NCBI RefSeq assembly: GCF_000002995.4
Contig: NW_025062477.1
Span: 5,676,649-5,740,648 of the forward strand
From: Brugia malayi
Taxonomy: Eukaryota > Nematoda > Chromadorea > Rhabditida > Onchocercidae
Length of the DNA: 64,000 nt
Reading direction: 5' to 3'
The notes under the pieces are model-generated. The model was not told the origin of the DNA. It did not search any database and worked only from the letters and a program-made list of their open reading frames with translations. Positions 54,301-64,000 of this stretch are shown in pieces (the first letter of the stretch is position 1; each line of letters begins with the position of its first letter). The position numbers and the translations under genes were made by a program.

Positions 54301-56129
54301 ACATTAATAGTTATTCACTAGTACACATTAATTTGACTATTTATATCGTCAGCTTTATTGTCATTTTATTTCTGTTTCATTATTTATTAGTTGGCTTGTT
54401 TTGAAATTGTATGTATTATTTGTATTAGTGTAACTTGTTTTAATTGTATCAAATGAATATTTTGACATTGAAAATTCTGCTTAATTAATTAGTAGTTATG
54501 AGTTTGTTGCCATTTTATTTTATTTTGAATAATATTATCTTTTTGTACTTTTATACTCGAAATTATTTCAACTTTAGATAACAGTTTTTAGTTAGCAACA
54601 AATTTATCGGTTAATGCGTGATACATTAGCAGAAGTAATGGAAGAAGATGCTTTCTCGTTGTTTTCAGTTGTTAGACACTTTTTATGTTTTGTTTTATAT
54701 CGATCAAACTTACGTAACTTTGCTGACTGATATCTAACGTGCTATTTCAATATATGAAGCTACTTTTTATTATCATAAATTCATTTTTAGACTCTCAACT
54801 GGTGACACTCTTAAACGTTTTGCACGTACGGGTTATTTGGGCTTTCTTCGACGAACACAATCTATAACAGCTGATGGAGGTTATTTTTTTATACATTACT
54901 TTTTAATAATTGTAAATTTCACTGATATGTTAGAGTGTTCGTATCTTTTCGAAAATTTAGCTTCGTTTTGGTAAATTTTTAATTAGAAAAGTTTGTTATT
55001 TCAAAAAATTTTACGAAAAAATGACTTTTGTCGAAATTTTTTACAAAAACTAAGCGATTTCTGGACTTAGTCTGACTGTCAAATGTTATCCTTTTGGAGC
55101 CCCCTAACTTAGCTTCATTTTACTAAAAGTCATAAACTTGTTACTGATCGTAGTTTATTATAAAGAATATAAGTTGTGTTATTGCAGAGTTACATGATGC
55201 AGTGTTTGTCGTTGGTGCATTGGATGAAGCATTGATGTTGCGTGGAATGAGATACCATCCGGTGGATATTGAAGCAACTGTAATAAGAGCGCATCGGAAA
55301 ATTTCTGAATGGTTAGTTAGTGCTGGTTGTTGAGCAACTTGTGAAGTTTGGCAATAAATTTAAATAATAAATACTTTTATTCTTTAAATGCTATGCATTA
55401 AATATATTTATTTAAGATTTGAAATATAATTGCACATACTACTTCAAATATATATAAACTATTAATAGCAGTAGTATGAGTGCTGGTTTTCATTATATTT
55501 AAAAATTTTTAATCTCAACACTTCAAAATGCATCATTTTCCTTTTCATCATATGCTATATATCGATGCTGAAAGGAAAACGGAAGCGAAAAGAGATATGT
55601 AATAATAAGCTTGATGATAACCTCTAACGACTTTAACACAATGACGAAACAAATTAGCTTGTTGTAAATCAATCATAGTAATTTGATTTTTGAGAAAAGA
55701 GATAATTTTTGACTTTTTTAATATTGATAATTTTATTATGAAAGAGATGGAAATGATTTATCTTTTATTGTTAATTTAAACTTGAGCAGCATGTTTTGGG
55801 AGAATAATGTCAAATTATTCAAATTATCAGCTTATTATTTATTTTTTGATTATAATGAATATAATTAAATTTTCAGTGCGGTATTTACATGGACACATCT
55901 TTTGGTTGTGGTTGCTGAAACGGAAAGTGCTGAATCAGAAGCATTAGATTTAGTACCAGCTATCACATCTGCTGTATTAGAAGAGCATTATTTGATTGTT
56001 GGTGTTGTGGTAATTGTTGATCCCGGCGTGGTACCTATAAATAGTCGAGGTGAAAAGCAACGGATGCATTTACGGGATGCTTTCCTAAAAGATATGCTTG
56101 ATCCTATTTATGTTGCTTACAATATGTAG
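37960..56129 (+). CDS. dip-2: Disco-interacting protein 2 (DIP2) orthologue, complete
   Basis: There are 37 phase-consistent GT-AG exons giving about 1573 residues. Exons: 37960-38041, 38298-38372, 38584-38670, 39282-39329, 39605-39685, 39967-40086, 40301-40365 (or -40389), 40735-40897, 41188-41258, 45070-45127, 45307-45510, 45701-45816, 46095-46196, 46367-46573, 47263-47399, 47502-47598, 47741-47834, 48084-48318, 48600-48717, 48797-48958, 49181-49261, 49354-49477, 49689-49786, 50052-50141, 50420-50647, 50887-51133, 51536-51702, 51864-51965, 52155-52327, 52609-52700, 53010-53109, 53403-53526, 53857-54000, 54118-54281, 54791-54879, 55188-55311, 55877-56129. The protein has an N-terminal DMAP1-binding domain, a disordered linker and two adenylate-forming (FAAL-like) domains, and it ends DPIYVAYNM exactly as in vertebrates. 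Family knowledge: DIP2 acts in fatty-acyl/diacylglycerol metabolism and in neuronal morphology; C. elegans dip-2 restrains neurite sprouting. The match to human DIP2 is very strong throughout. Confidence 0.96.
40301..40389 (+). other. dip-2: dip-2 exon 7 with two in-frame donors
   Basis: The exon may end at 40365 (AAG|GTATTT) or at 40389 (CAA|GTAATA). Both leave phase 0 and join to the TTTTCAG acceptor before 40735. The longer form adds eight residues (VFQDRRKQ). Confidence 0.5.
41259..45069 (+). other. Large dip-2 intron between coding exons 9 and 10
   Basis: About 3.8 kb. The first 2.8 kb is AT-rich with T runs and no convincing exon; a Phe-rich open frame at 43182-43466 is a low-complexity by-product. 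The last kilobase is the 323-codon open exon described separately, which merges into exon 10. Confidence 0.7.
44101..45127 (+). CDS. dip-2: Alternative first coding exon of dip-2 (323 unique residues)
   Basis: An uninterrupted frame from ATG 44101 runs 323 codons in what is otherwise an AT-rich intron. It then continues in the same frame into the conserved DIP2 exon 10 (RPKKKPLHEYYNDDD...) and ends at the same donor, G|GTTATT at 45127, phase 1. Without splicing it stops four codons later. An acceptor, TTAATCAG, lies one base before the ATG. No upstream dip-2 exon has the phase (2) needed to splice there in frame, so a separate promoter or spliced-leader addition is implied. The unique part is Ser/Asn/His-rich, then strongly basic from about residue 225 (SLRRSLKKHRPR), with no domain I recognise. 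The isoform would have about 1632 residues and lack the DMAP1-binding domain. A nested independent gene is a less likely alternative. Confidence 0.7.
45307..50647 (+). other. dip-2: dip-2 exons 11-25: first adenylate-forming domain
   Basis: Residues about 284-981. Landmarks that match human DIP2 closely include AFYGCILAGIIPVPVEVPLT, GFLLGSCGVKVALTSDAC, LVADGANPWS, ALAVEPMKF, WMSRVLQAIDSIHQVG and LMCPHTCVINLPKPR. The nucleotide-binding loop equivalent (TTDKEGSVKGVCITR) is degenerate relative to active acyl-CoA or fatty-acyl-AMP ligases, as is usual for this family. Introns over 300 bases inside this block (46574-47262, for example) are AT-rich and show no other feature. Confidence 0.88.
50887..56129 (+). 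other. dip-2: dip-2 exons 26-37: second adenylate-forming domain
   Basis: Residues about 982-1573. Conserved blocks are PGIDLIAAFYGCQAAG, RPPHPHN, LDFSVSTTG, CLDPYCGLG, TCVVVAEERPR, SHLGEIWV, ARTGYLGFLRR, ALDEALMLRGMRYHP and the C-terminal INSRGEKQRMHLRD. The last one keeps the lysine of the C-terminal motif. After STTG the human GVKMSH is replaced by GIVVSI, so the histidine/serine of that loop is not conserved. The exon 27 acceptor is TTAAAG rather than a CAG. Confidence 0.88.
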
Positions 56130-56288
56130 CTGATATATATGATAATTCGAAATTAAACTTAAACCAAATATAGAATTAGGAACAAAGGCGATAAAGTATA
56201 AGTAAGCGTTATTTTTATTTATTTATATTATGTCGAGAAAATTTTTCGGGAGATAAATCTTTCTGCATTTTTTATTTGTTTTAAAAAA

Positions 56289-56294
56289 AATAAA
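56289..56294 (+). terminator. Candidate poly(A) signal of dip-2
   Basis: AATAAA lies about 160 bases after the TAG stop. A second copy is at 56404-56409. Confidence 0.5.
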
Positions 56295-56409
56295 AAGTTT
56301 TGGGTGGGAAAATGAATATTTTAAGGATAGAAATTTTCAAATGATTTATTCTCAAAAATCGATTTTTTTGTTTTGGAAAAAATTTCAATGAATTTAGAAT
56401 TTGAATAAA

Positions 56410-58825
56410 AATATTACATTAGGAATAATATAAAATTCTGTATATCAGTTTTGTGAAATAATGTTTATATAATTTTACATTGCTCATTTATTGATATATT
56501 ACCTAAAAAAATTGTATGATAATAATATTGCCTCTTGATTTACTTCCAGTCTATACAATATTAGTTTCTACTACAAAATTGCTATTTTCTTTTCCCTCTT
56601 TCATTGGTTTCAACCTCAAAAATTATTCTTCTGTAATATAAAAAAAGGTTTTTTTAATTACATAAATTTTAATATTCTTAATAGATTTCGAATTATTGTT
56701 AATATTTAGATCTGAATTCTTTTAAACATTTTAATGTAAATTATGAGGAGAAATGTGAAATCAATATTAGTACGACTTATAAAATACTGGAAATTTCAAT
56801 TTGAAATTGAATTCGCTTTGAAATTTTTGAAGTGATGAGGTTATTGCATAGAAAGATAAACGAAGAATATTTGATTAATTTTTGATAACATATAGATTAA
56901 AATGTTGTGCAAAAAATGATTTAGAATAAGTGGTTGAAAGTAATTTTTGGGATAAATAGCTACTAGCAATTATTTGTTTCATCATGAATATTTGAAAAAT
57001 TAACTTTTAATTTGGATTTATTCTTTTTTAATTCAATTTCTTTCAAAATTTGCACAGCAATATTTTTTTCAGTTGTCGCTGTTTTCTGCCTCTATTGTTT
57101 ACGCTTAATAAGAATATTTCCATGTTTATTATATTACTTATACTTTTTTGAAAATATGCATCATTTATTGATTAGATATTTAACAATCACATGTGATATG
57201 TCATTCTAAACTGATTTTATCATTATGAAAGCGATAATGGTATCAGTGATCGATAATGTTTGAATTTCATCTAGGTTATGTTATTCAGGAAATATAATAT
57301 TAAAGTGTGAATTTTTGAGATAATTTGTGTAATATTATAATTTTGACTACTTTTCTAATTCTTTTAATTACAATTGTTGCAATTCCTGTGATTGCAGTAT
57401 GATATGATATTTCATTTTATTATCATGTTTTCATTTTATTATCAATATTAATTTCATAAAATTCCAAATTATTTCCTAAGGAATAAATTATGTTAAAAAA
57501 TAAGTACAAAAAATATTGTGGTTTTCAATTTTGATTGTTAAGCTATTTTGATTTCTTAAAATTAACAATCATTTAATTTTGTATATTTTAAATTTTTACT
57601 TATTTGAAAGGATGAAATTTCTCACCCTTTATTTTTTCATTGGAATTTTTTTTTTAATTTTAACTTTTTGACAAATATCTTTTGCGTTGAATAGGAAAAA
57701 TAAAAAACAAAAGAAATTCGAAAATTTTTTAGTGCGCTCAATTTTACTATATTATTATTGTTTACTGTGTATGCTACGTCGATTTCATTTACTCATCGAT
57801 TTTTCTTAATTTCAGTTTTTTTTTTTTTAGGAACTTTCAGTTAAAAAAAAATGTTTCTTTCATGATATTACTTTGAACGTTTCGTATGTATAATTTTTTT
57901 TTTGAAATTTATGATCTGTGCATATGATTGGAAGCTTTCTTTTTCCGCATCATTTTTGTGCGCAATTGTGACATATGTATAAATTTGTTGTCATTTGTGT
58001 AGGGATTCTCGTAGTAAACTTTTTTTGCAAAAAAAGAATAGAAAAAAATTTGATAATTTTTTACCAAATTAAGTTTGTGATTACGTGATTTGTTTTTCTT
58101 CGTCTAAATTATAATTGTTAAAGCAATTTATAAAAATTATACCATTAAAATAAAGACTCAACAAAGAAATAAGAAAAAAGAAAAAACATTATTGCGAGAA
58201 AAAGTTGGAATTTTTGATAATTTGCATGGAATAAGATATATCCATAAATTCTTGTACATTTCTATATTTTACATCAAAAATGCTAGCAGTGGGAATCTTT
58301 ACTACCTTATTTAAACATCTAAATTTTCTCTCGGACGAAATTTAAATTTTGTTTTCGGTGGGACAAACTTTAATGTTTCACAGAGAAACGTGAGGATGGT
58401 TTTTTCTGCGTGGTTGGGTTTCGTACCTACGTGAGATTTTCTTTTGTTATGTTGCTAGATTTTATAATATTTAAATTTAACAAATTGAAGGAAAGAGAAG
58501 TGTTCAGCGTACATATACGTTAATTATCATATTTTTTTATTCGTGAAAAGGTATGTAAGAAGTGCTGAAAAATGCGTGGTACTAGCTCATAGATTTTCTG
58601 GTAATTCTCGAATTAATATTTTTTGCATTTCATTTCAATTCAAAAATTTTTGATATTTTATTAAAATTATTGATTTTACAATTCCAATATTTGAGTATAT
58701 TGAAGGTGATAACATTTATTAAGATTTTCGTCAGAATAGTGCCATTACTGTTAAATGAATGAATTCGTATTGAAGGAAGAAAGATATTTGAAAAAGTTTA
58801 ATGAAATTTTGACGAACTAAGAAAT
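56410..58825. other. Intergenic region between dip-2 and tmem-39
   Basis: About 2.4 kb of AT-rich sequence without supported genes. A less AT-biased patch at about 58340-58600 (gtgaggatgg...gtacctacgtgag) may be promoter or untranslated leader of tmem-39. The distance makes a dip-2/tmem-39 operon unlikely. Confidence 0.5.
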
Positions 58826-61800
58826 ATGGTTGGTCGTTCAACATTACGTAATCGTCACCATGCTAGTAGATCTTTTGCTTCTGCTACGTCATCTACGCCT
58901 AGTACTCTTGCACGCGTCGATGCTAGAAAAAGGTATGGACTATTTTCATTTAATTTAAACGTTCAGTTAAATAAATTAGAGAATAAATTTTACGAGATAT
59001 GCTAGATAACTTAGCTTTGTAAGAGAATATGAATTGATGGAGAATTTTAGCTGGATTCATCTTTGATAATAAAAGTTTTTAGAAAGAAGCTAATACCACC
59101 AGTACTAAAATTATAATTAGATTTGCATTACAGTTTATAAGTAAATAAAATATCAATTAAATTTCTACAGTTTGTTTACCGTAAAGTTTTTCAAGCTTCT
59201 CGTTAATTATTATCAGTAATAATAACTTCTTATCTATTTAAATATAAGTAAATGATAAGAATTCATTTGCAGAAATGAAGTATATGGTAGAGCCCAAATT
59301 CATCCAATTTGGCCAGAAATGCCTCAAGGACAAGGTGAATTATTCTTTGAATGTACGCTATTCCTTTATTCCGTATTAGCACTCTTCTTACAATATCTCA
59401 ATTTGTACAAGACAATGTGGTGGTTACCAAAATCATATTGGCATTATTCATTGGTAACTTTTTTATAAATGTTTTATTACTTATTTTGTTTATTCCTAAT
59501 AATTAATTAAACTTGTTGCTTATTGCTAATTATATTTATGATACAGAAAAAATACAAAGTGCGAGCATATTGCTTGATTAATTCTTTTTTTAACTTTTAA
59601 TTTTATTTATTTCAGAAATTTCATTTAATTAATCCATATCTGCTATCATGTGTTGGTCTTTTACTTGGTGTACGAGTGACAAAATGCTTTTGGAAAACGG
59701 TAAATACAAATGACTTTGTTTGTTTGTTTCTTTTCTTTTTTTCCTTTTGCTTTAATAATTTTTGAAATAAAAATAATTAATTGTAAGTTTTTTTTAACTT
59801 AATTTAATAAAATCTTGGTTTAGATAACCGAATTAGCATCAAATGCTCGACAAGATGCATCAAAAACTCAGTGTTTGTTATGGGATATCATTGAGTGGGC
59901 GGCTGTTAAAACACCAATGTTTACAATGGTTGCTACATCATTTTTATTCAGTTTTTCACGTGTTTATTTTGATTTCCCCTTCAAATCATTGCTGTACTTT
60001 GGACATCCGTAAGTTTGTCATTAAAATTGAAATATACTTTTTTTAAAAAGCGAGTTGATAGAAATTATCAATAGATATCAAAAAATAATTTGAATGGGAA
60101 GAATTAGATATATAAAAAGCATTAGCAAAAATTATAAATAATATGGCAATTTTAATTTTTGGAAATGAATATTAAACGAAAGTGAATATATTTAATGCTT
60201 CAATATTTTTGAAAATCCTTCTTAATAGTTTGCACAGAAATATTGAGATGATTTTCTCTTTATTCCAATTAGAAGTATAAATTTCATCTCAAATGAAATT
60301 TAAATTGCATTTTCACTTTTTGAATGTAGTTTATTAAAAAAATAAAATAAAATAAACAATGGTAGTTTTAAATTTTTTTTTTTGTTTTTTTTTTGTTATC
60401 CGTAGTATCAGCCAATATCAACAGCTAATTTGATTCGTATTATAATTTGCAGTTTAATCTTCAATTACAAATTAATTTCTAGGATTCTTTTCTTCGTTTA
60501 TTTATTCCATGATACCATATCATATAAAATACGCTGTTGTGTTACAAAGTTATGGTTTATTCTTAATGGACAATCATTATCAGAAATATCGAAAGTAAAT
60601 GCTACCTATCGTAATATTATGCCTCCACCAGTGCTTATTGATGTTGATAGTGTTGTGCATATGTGTAGCACTAATCCACGTATGTAATGATTTTTTTTTT
60701 TTCTTTTTCCATGTCATTTATAAAAGTTATGAATTTTATTTGTTTCTTTTTTCAAAAAAAAAAAATAATAATAATAAAATGACTTATAAAATTTTCAGTA
60801 CAAATACGTGAAGAAGTTTCTGTTTTGATGAAAGATTTTAATCTACGGATCAAACATTGCTTCTTTTCTGGCTTAACAACGGCATATCTTTCAATTTTTA
60901 TTCCATGTGTATTTACACCTGTAAAATTTTGTTATTGTCATTTTTTTTTTTTTCATTTATAGATTTATACGGATTTGTTTTCTCAAGAATAGTCTTTTTA
61001 AAAATAATTGGTTGATAATGGTATATATCTTTTTTTTTTTTTAAACAAAAAGCATGAAATTAATAATTAGTAATTTATAATGTTTGTAACTTTTTATAGT
61101 TTTATTTCTTATTAATTTTTGAAAATTACAATTTGATAGATTTTCAAATTGCAATAATTTTAGCAACGATCACCATCTGGTTTACCACAACTAATGTATA
61201 TTGATATTTTTTGGATTATGGAATTATTTTGTGTTGTATTTTTAACATCTTTTTCACTTTATGCAACCTATTTACTACCATTACAATACTGTGATTTAAT
61301 ACATCGTTGTGCAGCACATCTTGGAAAATGGGAACGATTAGATCGATTAACGATAGCTACAATTAATAGTAATAGTAATTGTTACTATAATAGTAATAAT
61401 ATTAATGGAATTAATTGTAGCAGTAGTAATAGTAGTAGCAATAGTAGTAGTAGTAGTAGTAGTGGTGTTATTGGTGGTGGCGATGGTAGTTTGACATCAA
61501 CAACGATTTCTACCACAACAAATGCTACATCTGCAGAGTAAGTGTGTAATTTATTTAGTTTTTTTTATTCTAATCATTAAATTCAAAAGAATTAATCAGT
61601 TCCTAATTAGTAAATAAATTAAATGAAATGATTTTAAAGTAGAATTGATTGGTAAATATATTATTATTATTAGAGGGTTTTTTATAATGATTGATGATTG
61701 ATTAATTTATAGCTTCCAAATTTTCAGCAATTCATTGCAGACTTTAAATAAAATTGTTTATTCCTTCTTTTTTCACTTTTTGGTAGTAAAATTTAATGTA

Positions 61801-63020
61801 ATAATATTTAAAAAGAAAGTTTCTTTTGGAGTAGAAAAAAATAGGAACAAAATTAAATATTTCAAGAAAGTTTTTAAAATGGTATTATAGCAATTAAATC
61901 TTTAGGGTTAATGTTTGCAGTTGGTCTGAGAATGATGATCTTTATGCACATGGTTCTATTGTTCGTCATCATGGACAGCTTTACAAAGCTGTTTCTAAAA
62001 TTGGTACATTAGGTGTAGCTGCTGAACCTGGAGATTCGGATCATTCTCGCTTTTATGTGAGTTTATTTTGCTAAGCAAAAAAAAGTTAATTTGAATATTG
62101 AAATAACTTTGGTAAAATTTATTTTGTCATGTTCTTACGATATAATATCTCAGTTGTATATGCAGAAGTTGTATAGTAGAAGCTTTGTTAATTAACTTTT
62201 GTTTGTGCAGCAGATAGCAATGATCAAATAGTTTCAATCACTAACAAATGTTAAAAATAGAATACTTTAATTTCTTTAATATCATAAAACTTTTTGAGAT
62301 GTTATTACCGGAGCATTTATAAGATGGATCGTGTATAAAAATTATTTTACTATCAAATTGATAAACGATATAGATTAAAAATCTAAGTTTGTAATTTCTT
62401 TCTATATTCAGCGAATTGGTGGTGATCCGATTACTTTGACTAGTACAATGGTAATTTTTCAAGTTATTCTAATTGGTATCCAATTTTGGATGCTGATACT
62501 GACAACAGATTGGCAACATATTGTTACTCTCGTACTACTTATATTTGCAAATTATCTCTTACTAGCAAAGGTTACTTTGGAAACTAATTTTTTTTTTTTT
62601 TGTTTTTTTGTTACTTTGAAAACTAATGTCTATGATCATAATTGCTTAATTGTGATATCTTTCCTCCTGACAACTATTTGATGATATGATACGAAATAAA
62701 GTAGTACTAGATACATTATTAGAATAGTCATTATCAGACAAGTGTATCGAATATTCTAGTTAACTTATTTCACTGTGTGAATGCAATATGAAATATGGTT
62801 TAGTCATTTCAAATTATAAATAAATTTCGAATTCAGTAACTCAAATTTTCTGTCAGTTAAATTTTATGTTGGCTATAATCTGTTTATTAGAATTATTTTT
62901 GCTTTTCCTTATTTAATTGGAACTTTTTAGACATTTAAAGATCGTGTAATTATTGGAAGAATTTATAAGCCTTCGCCTGAAGATCTACAATTAATTAAGC
63001 AGATGCAACAATATGAATAA
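58826..63020 (+). CDS. tmem-39: TMEM39 orthologue, multi-pass ER membrane protein
   Basis: Ten exons: 58826-58932, 59273-59453, 59616-59699, 59824-60008, 60483-60679, 60799-60920, 61164-61537, 61921-62056, 62412-62570, 62931-63020, giving 544 residues (human TMEM39A has 488). Family landmarks are YLNLYKTMWWLP, LINPYLL, YCDLIHRCAAHLGKW, SIVRHHGQLYKAV and a C-terminal DRVIIGR. About eight hydrophobic segments are visible (exons 2, 3, 4, 5, 6, 7 and two in exon 9), fitting the usual eight-pass layout. Residues 359-416 form a Ser/Asn/Gly/Thr linker coded by AGT/AAT repeats and are the main reason for the extra length. Family knowledge: TMEM39A acts at the ER in COPII-dependent export of SAC1, in autophagy and in procollagen secretion; C. 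elegans TMEM-39 is needed for collagen secretion. The start is the first ATG before the basic N-terminus. Confidence 0.94.
61369..61520 (+). repeat. AGT/AAT trinucleotide-rich coding tract in tmem-39 exon 7
   Basis: Runs of agt, aat and ggt encode an Asn/Ser-rich and then Gly-rich loop right after the conserved HLGKWERLD block. The reading frame stays open and joins the next exon in phase, so the expansion is tolerated in a soluble loop. Confidence 0.8.
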
Positions 63021-63799
63021 CAGAAAATATCCACAGTGATTTACTTCAAACTGTTATTTATAAGTAATGATAATGCTGAAAGTATGTCTTCCTTATTTGT
63101 ACACTTATTGTAATGATAACGTGTGATATTTTCTACGAGTTTGAATATTTTAATTTATGCAAGTGTGCTTTATATCCATATGATGTTAAAAGAATTAGTA
63201 TAAATTGTTCATATATGTAGTGTATTCTGAGTGATTTCGCATGTTTTACTTATTGTTTTATGCCAGTTACTGTTTCCTTTCCTTAAGTAAGTTTTTAAAA
63301 AAATTCTAGCAATCTTAGCAAAATTTGTAGTCGATGATAAATTATTATGAGATTTGAAGATTGATTTTAGTTGCTAGATTGGTCATTCCATTTAGCATTT
63401 TACTATATATGGAAAGGGTGATAGTTTTGGATATTGTCAAATATGCTAGTTAAATTACTCTTAAATATACCAGTTACGCTAGTTAGTTACTCTTGGATTT
63501 GGTTTCGATATCACAACTATTTGTAGATAGCTATTACATTTTTTTTAGTAGCAACTAAACTTTGAAAGTAAGTCATTGAGCAAGCAGGTGAGTAGTTTTC
63601 CGGTAAATAATTTGAAGCAAAATTCGAAAATGATGCAGAAATAGTCAATATGGCGGGAGAATTTATTCTCCAGATGGATGTAGTATGGGAAATAATCATT
63701 TTCCGGTCATATAATTTTTCTCTTTCTTTTTTTCTTTTATTCCTTAAAAGAAAAGAAAGAAAGAATTAAATGAGTAGAAAATTATGCCTTAATTTTTTT
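63021..63799. other. Short intergenic region downstream of tmem-39
   Basis: About 780 bases that must contain the tmem-39 3' untranslated region. No clean AATAAA is present. A T/C-rich tract (ttctctttctttttttc) lies at about 63717-63745 before the next exon. I see nothing else. Confidence 0.5.
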
Positions 63800-63813
63800 A
63801 GGTCTTTACAAAC

Positions 63814-63885
63814 ATGAAACAATACAAGTATGTTTCACTTGCGGAGTTGGATGAATTATCAGATACAACTAACGAGAATTTCAAG
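63814..63885 (+). CDS. First exon of an unidentified gene, truncated by the window end
   Basis: After a TTTTTTTAG acceptor at 63801, an ATG opens 24 codons (MKQYKYVSLAELDEL, then SDTTNENFK) ending at a good donor, AAG|GTAAAT, phase 0. The acceptor 12 bases before the ATG fits spliced-leader addition or an internal exon, since the frame is also open back to the acceptor. It lies about 800 bases downstream of tmem-39 on the same strand. The family is not recognised. Confidence 0.5.
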
Positions 63886-64000
63886 GTAAATTTTATGACG
63901 ACATAATTTTCAACAGTGCTTGATGCAGAAATAGTCAAATGATTAATAGGAAAATAAAATGATAAGTGATTAGTGATAAAAGAATGCTTATAAGTACATT

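Noticed and set aside
60396..60482. Extension of tmem-39 exon 5 upstream to the tag at 60397
   Set aside because: It would break the frame after exon 4 (phase 2). The acceptor ATTTCTAG before 60483 restores phase and family similarity.

Overview
This is an AT-rich eukaryotic window, roughly three quarters A+T by eye. It looks like nuclear DNA of a parasitic nematode, most likely clade III / filarial-like. The reasons are many small exons with GT-AG introns, acceptors of the TTTTCAG / TTTTTAG type, candidate trans-splice acceptors just upstream of start codons, and orthologues of C. elegans genes (pqn-47/myrf-1, dip-2, tmem-39). I found no tRNA, rRNA, CRISPR or transposon gene. The species is an inference; exon models were read by eye from splice signals, phase and family similarity.

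Left part, minus strand (217-13636): the 5' eight coding exons of a myelin regulatory factor (MYRF) orthologue. It is an ER-tethered transcription factor with an NDT80-type DNA-binding domain. The 3' half (intramolecular chaperone domain, membrane segment) lies beyond the left edge. Its first intron is about 7 kb and holds low-complexity blocks.

Next, divergently on the plus strand (15806-21879): an eight-exon RING/zinc-finger protein, with a possible small secreted-peptide ORF (14594-14710) between it and MYRF.

A gene-poor stretch follows (about 22-38 kb). It holds microsatellites, an octamer array, a near-perfect 44-bp minisatellite and a degenerate 62-80-bp repeat. It also holds one candidate two-exon membrane microprotein (27584-29485) that I could not assign to a family.

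The right part is dominated by a complete DIP2 (disco-interacting protein 2) orthologue. It has 37 coding exons, 37960-56129, and about 1573 residues, close to the roughly 1570 of human DIP2A. Its fourth-largest region of interest is a 323-codon open exon at 44101-45069. That exon runs in frame into a conserved DIP2 exon and looks like an alternative first exon replacing the DMAP1-binding N-terminus. A ten-exon TMEM39 orthologue follows (58826-63020, 544 residues). The first exon of another plus-strand gene (63814-63885) is cut by the right edge. MYRF (gene regulation), DIP2 (lipid/acyl metabolism, neuronal morphology) and TMEM39 (ER secretion) have no obvious shared pathway; the neighbourhood is ordinary chromosomal gene order.
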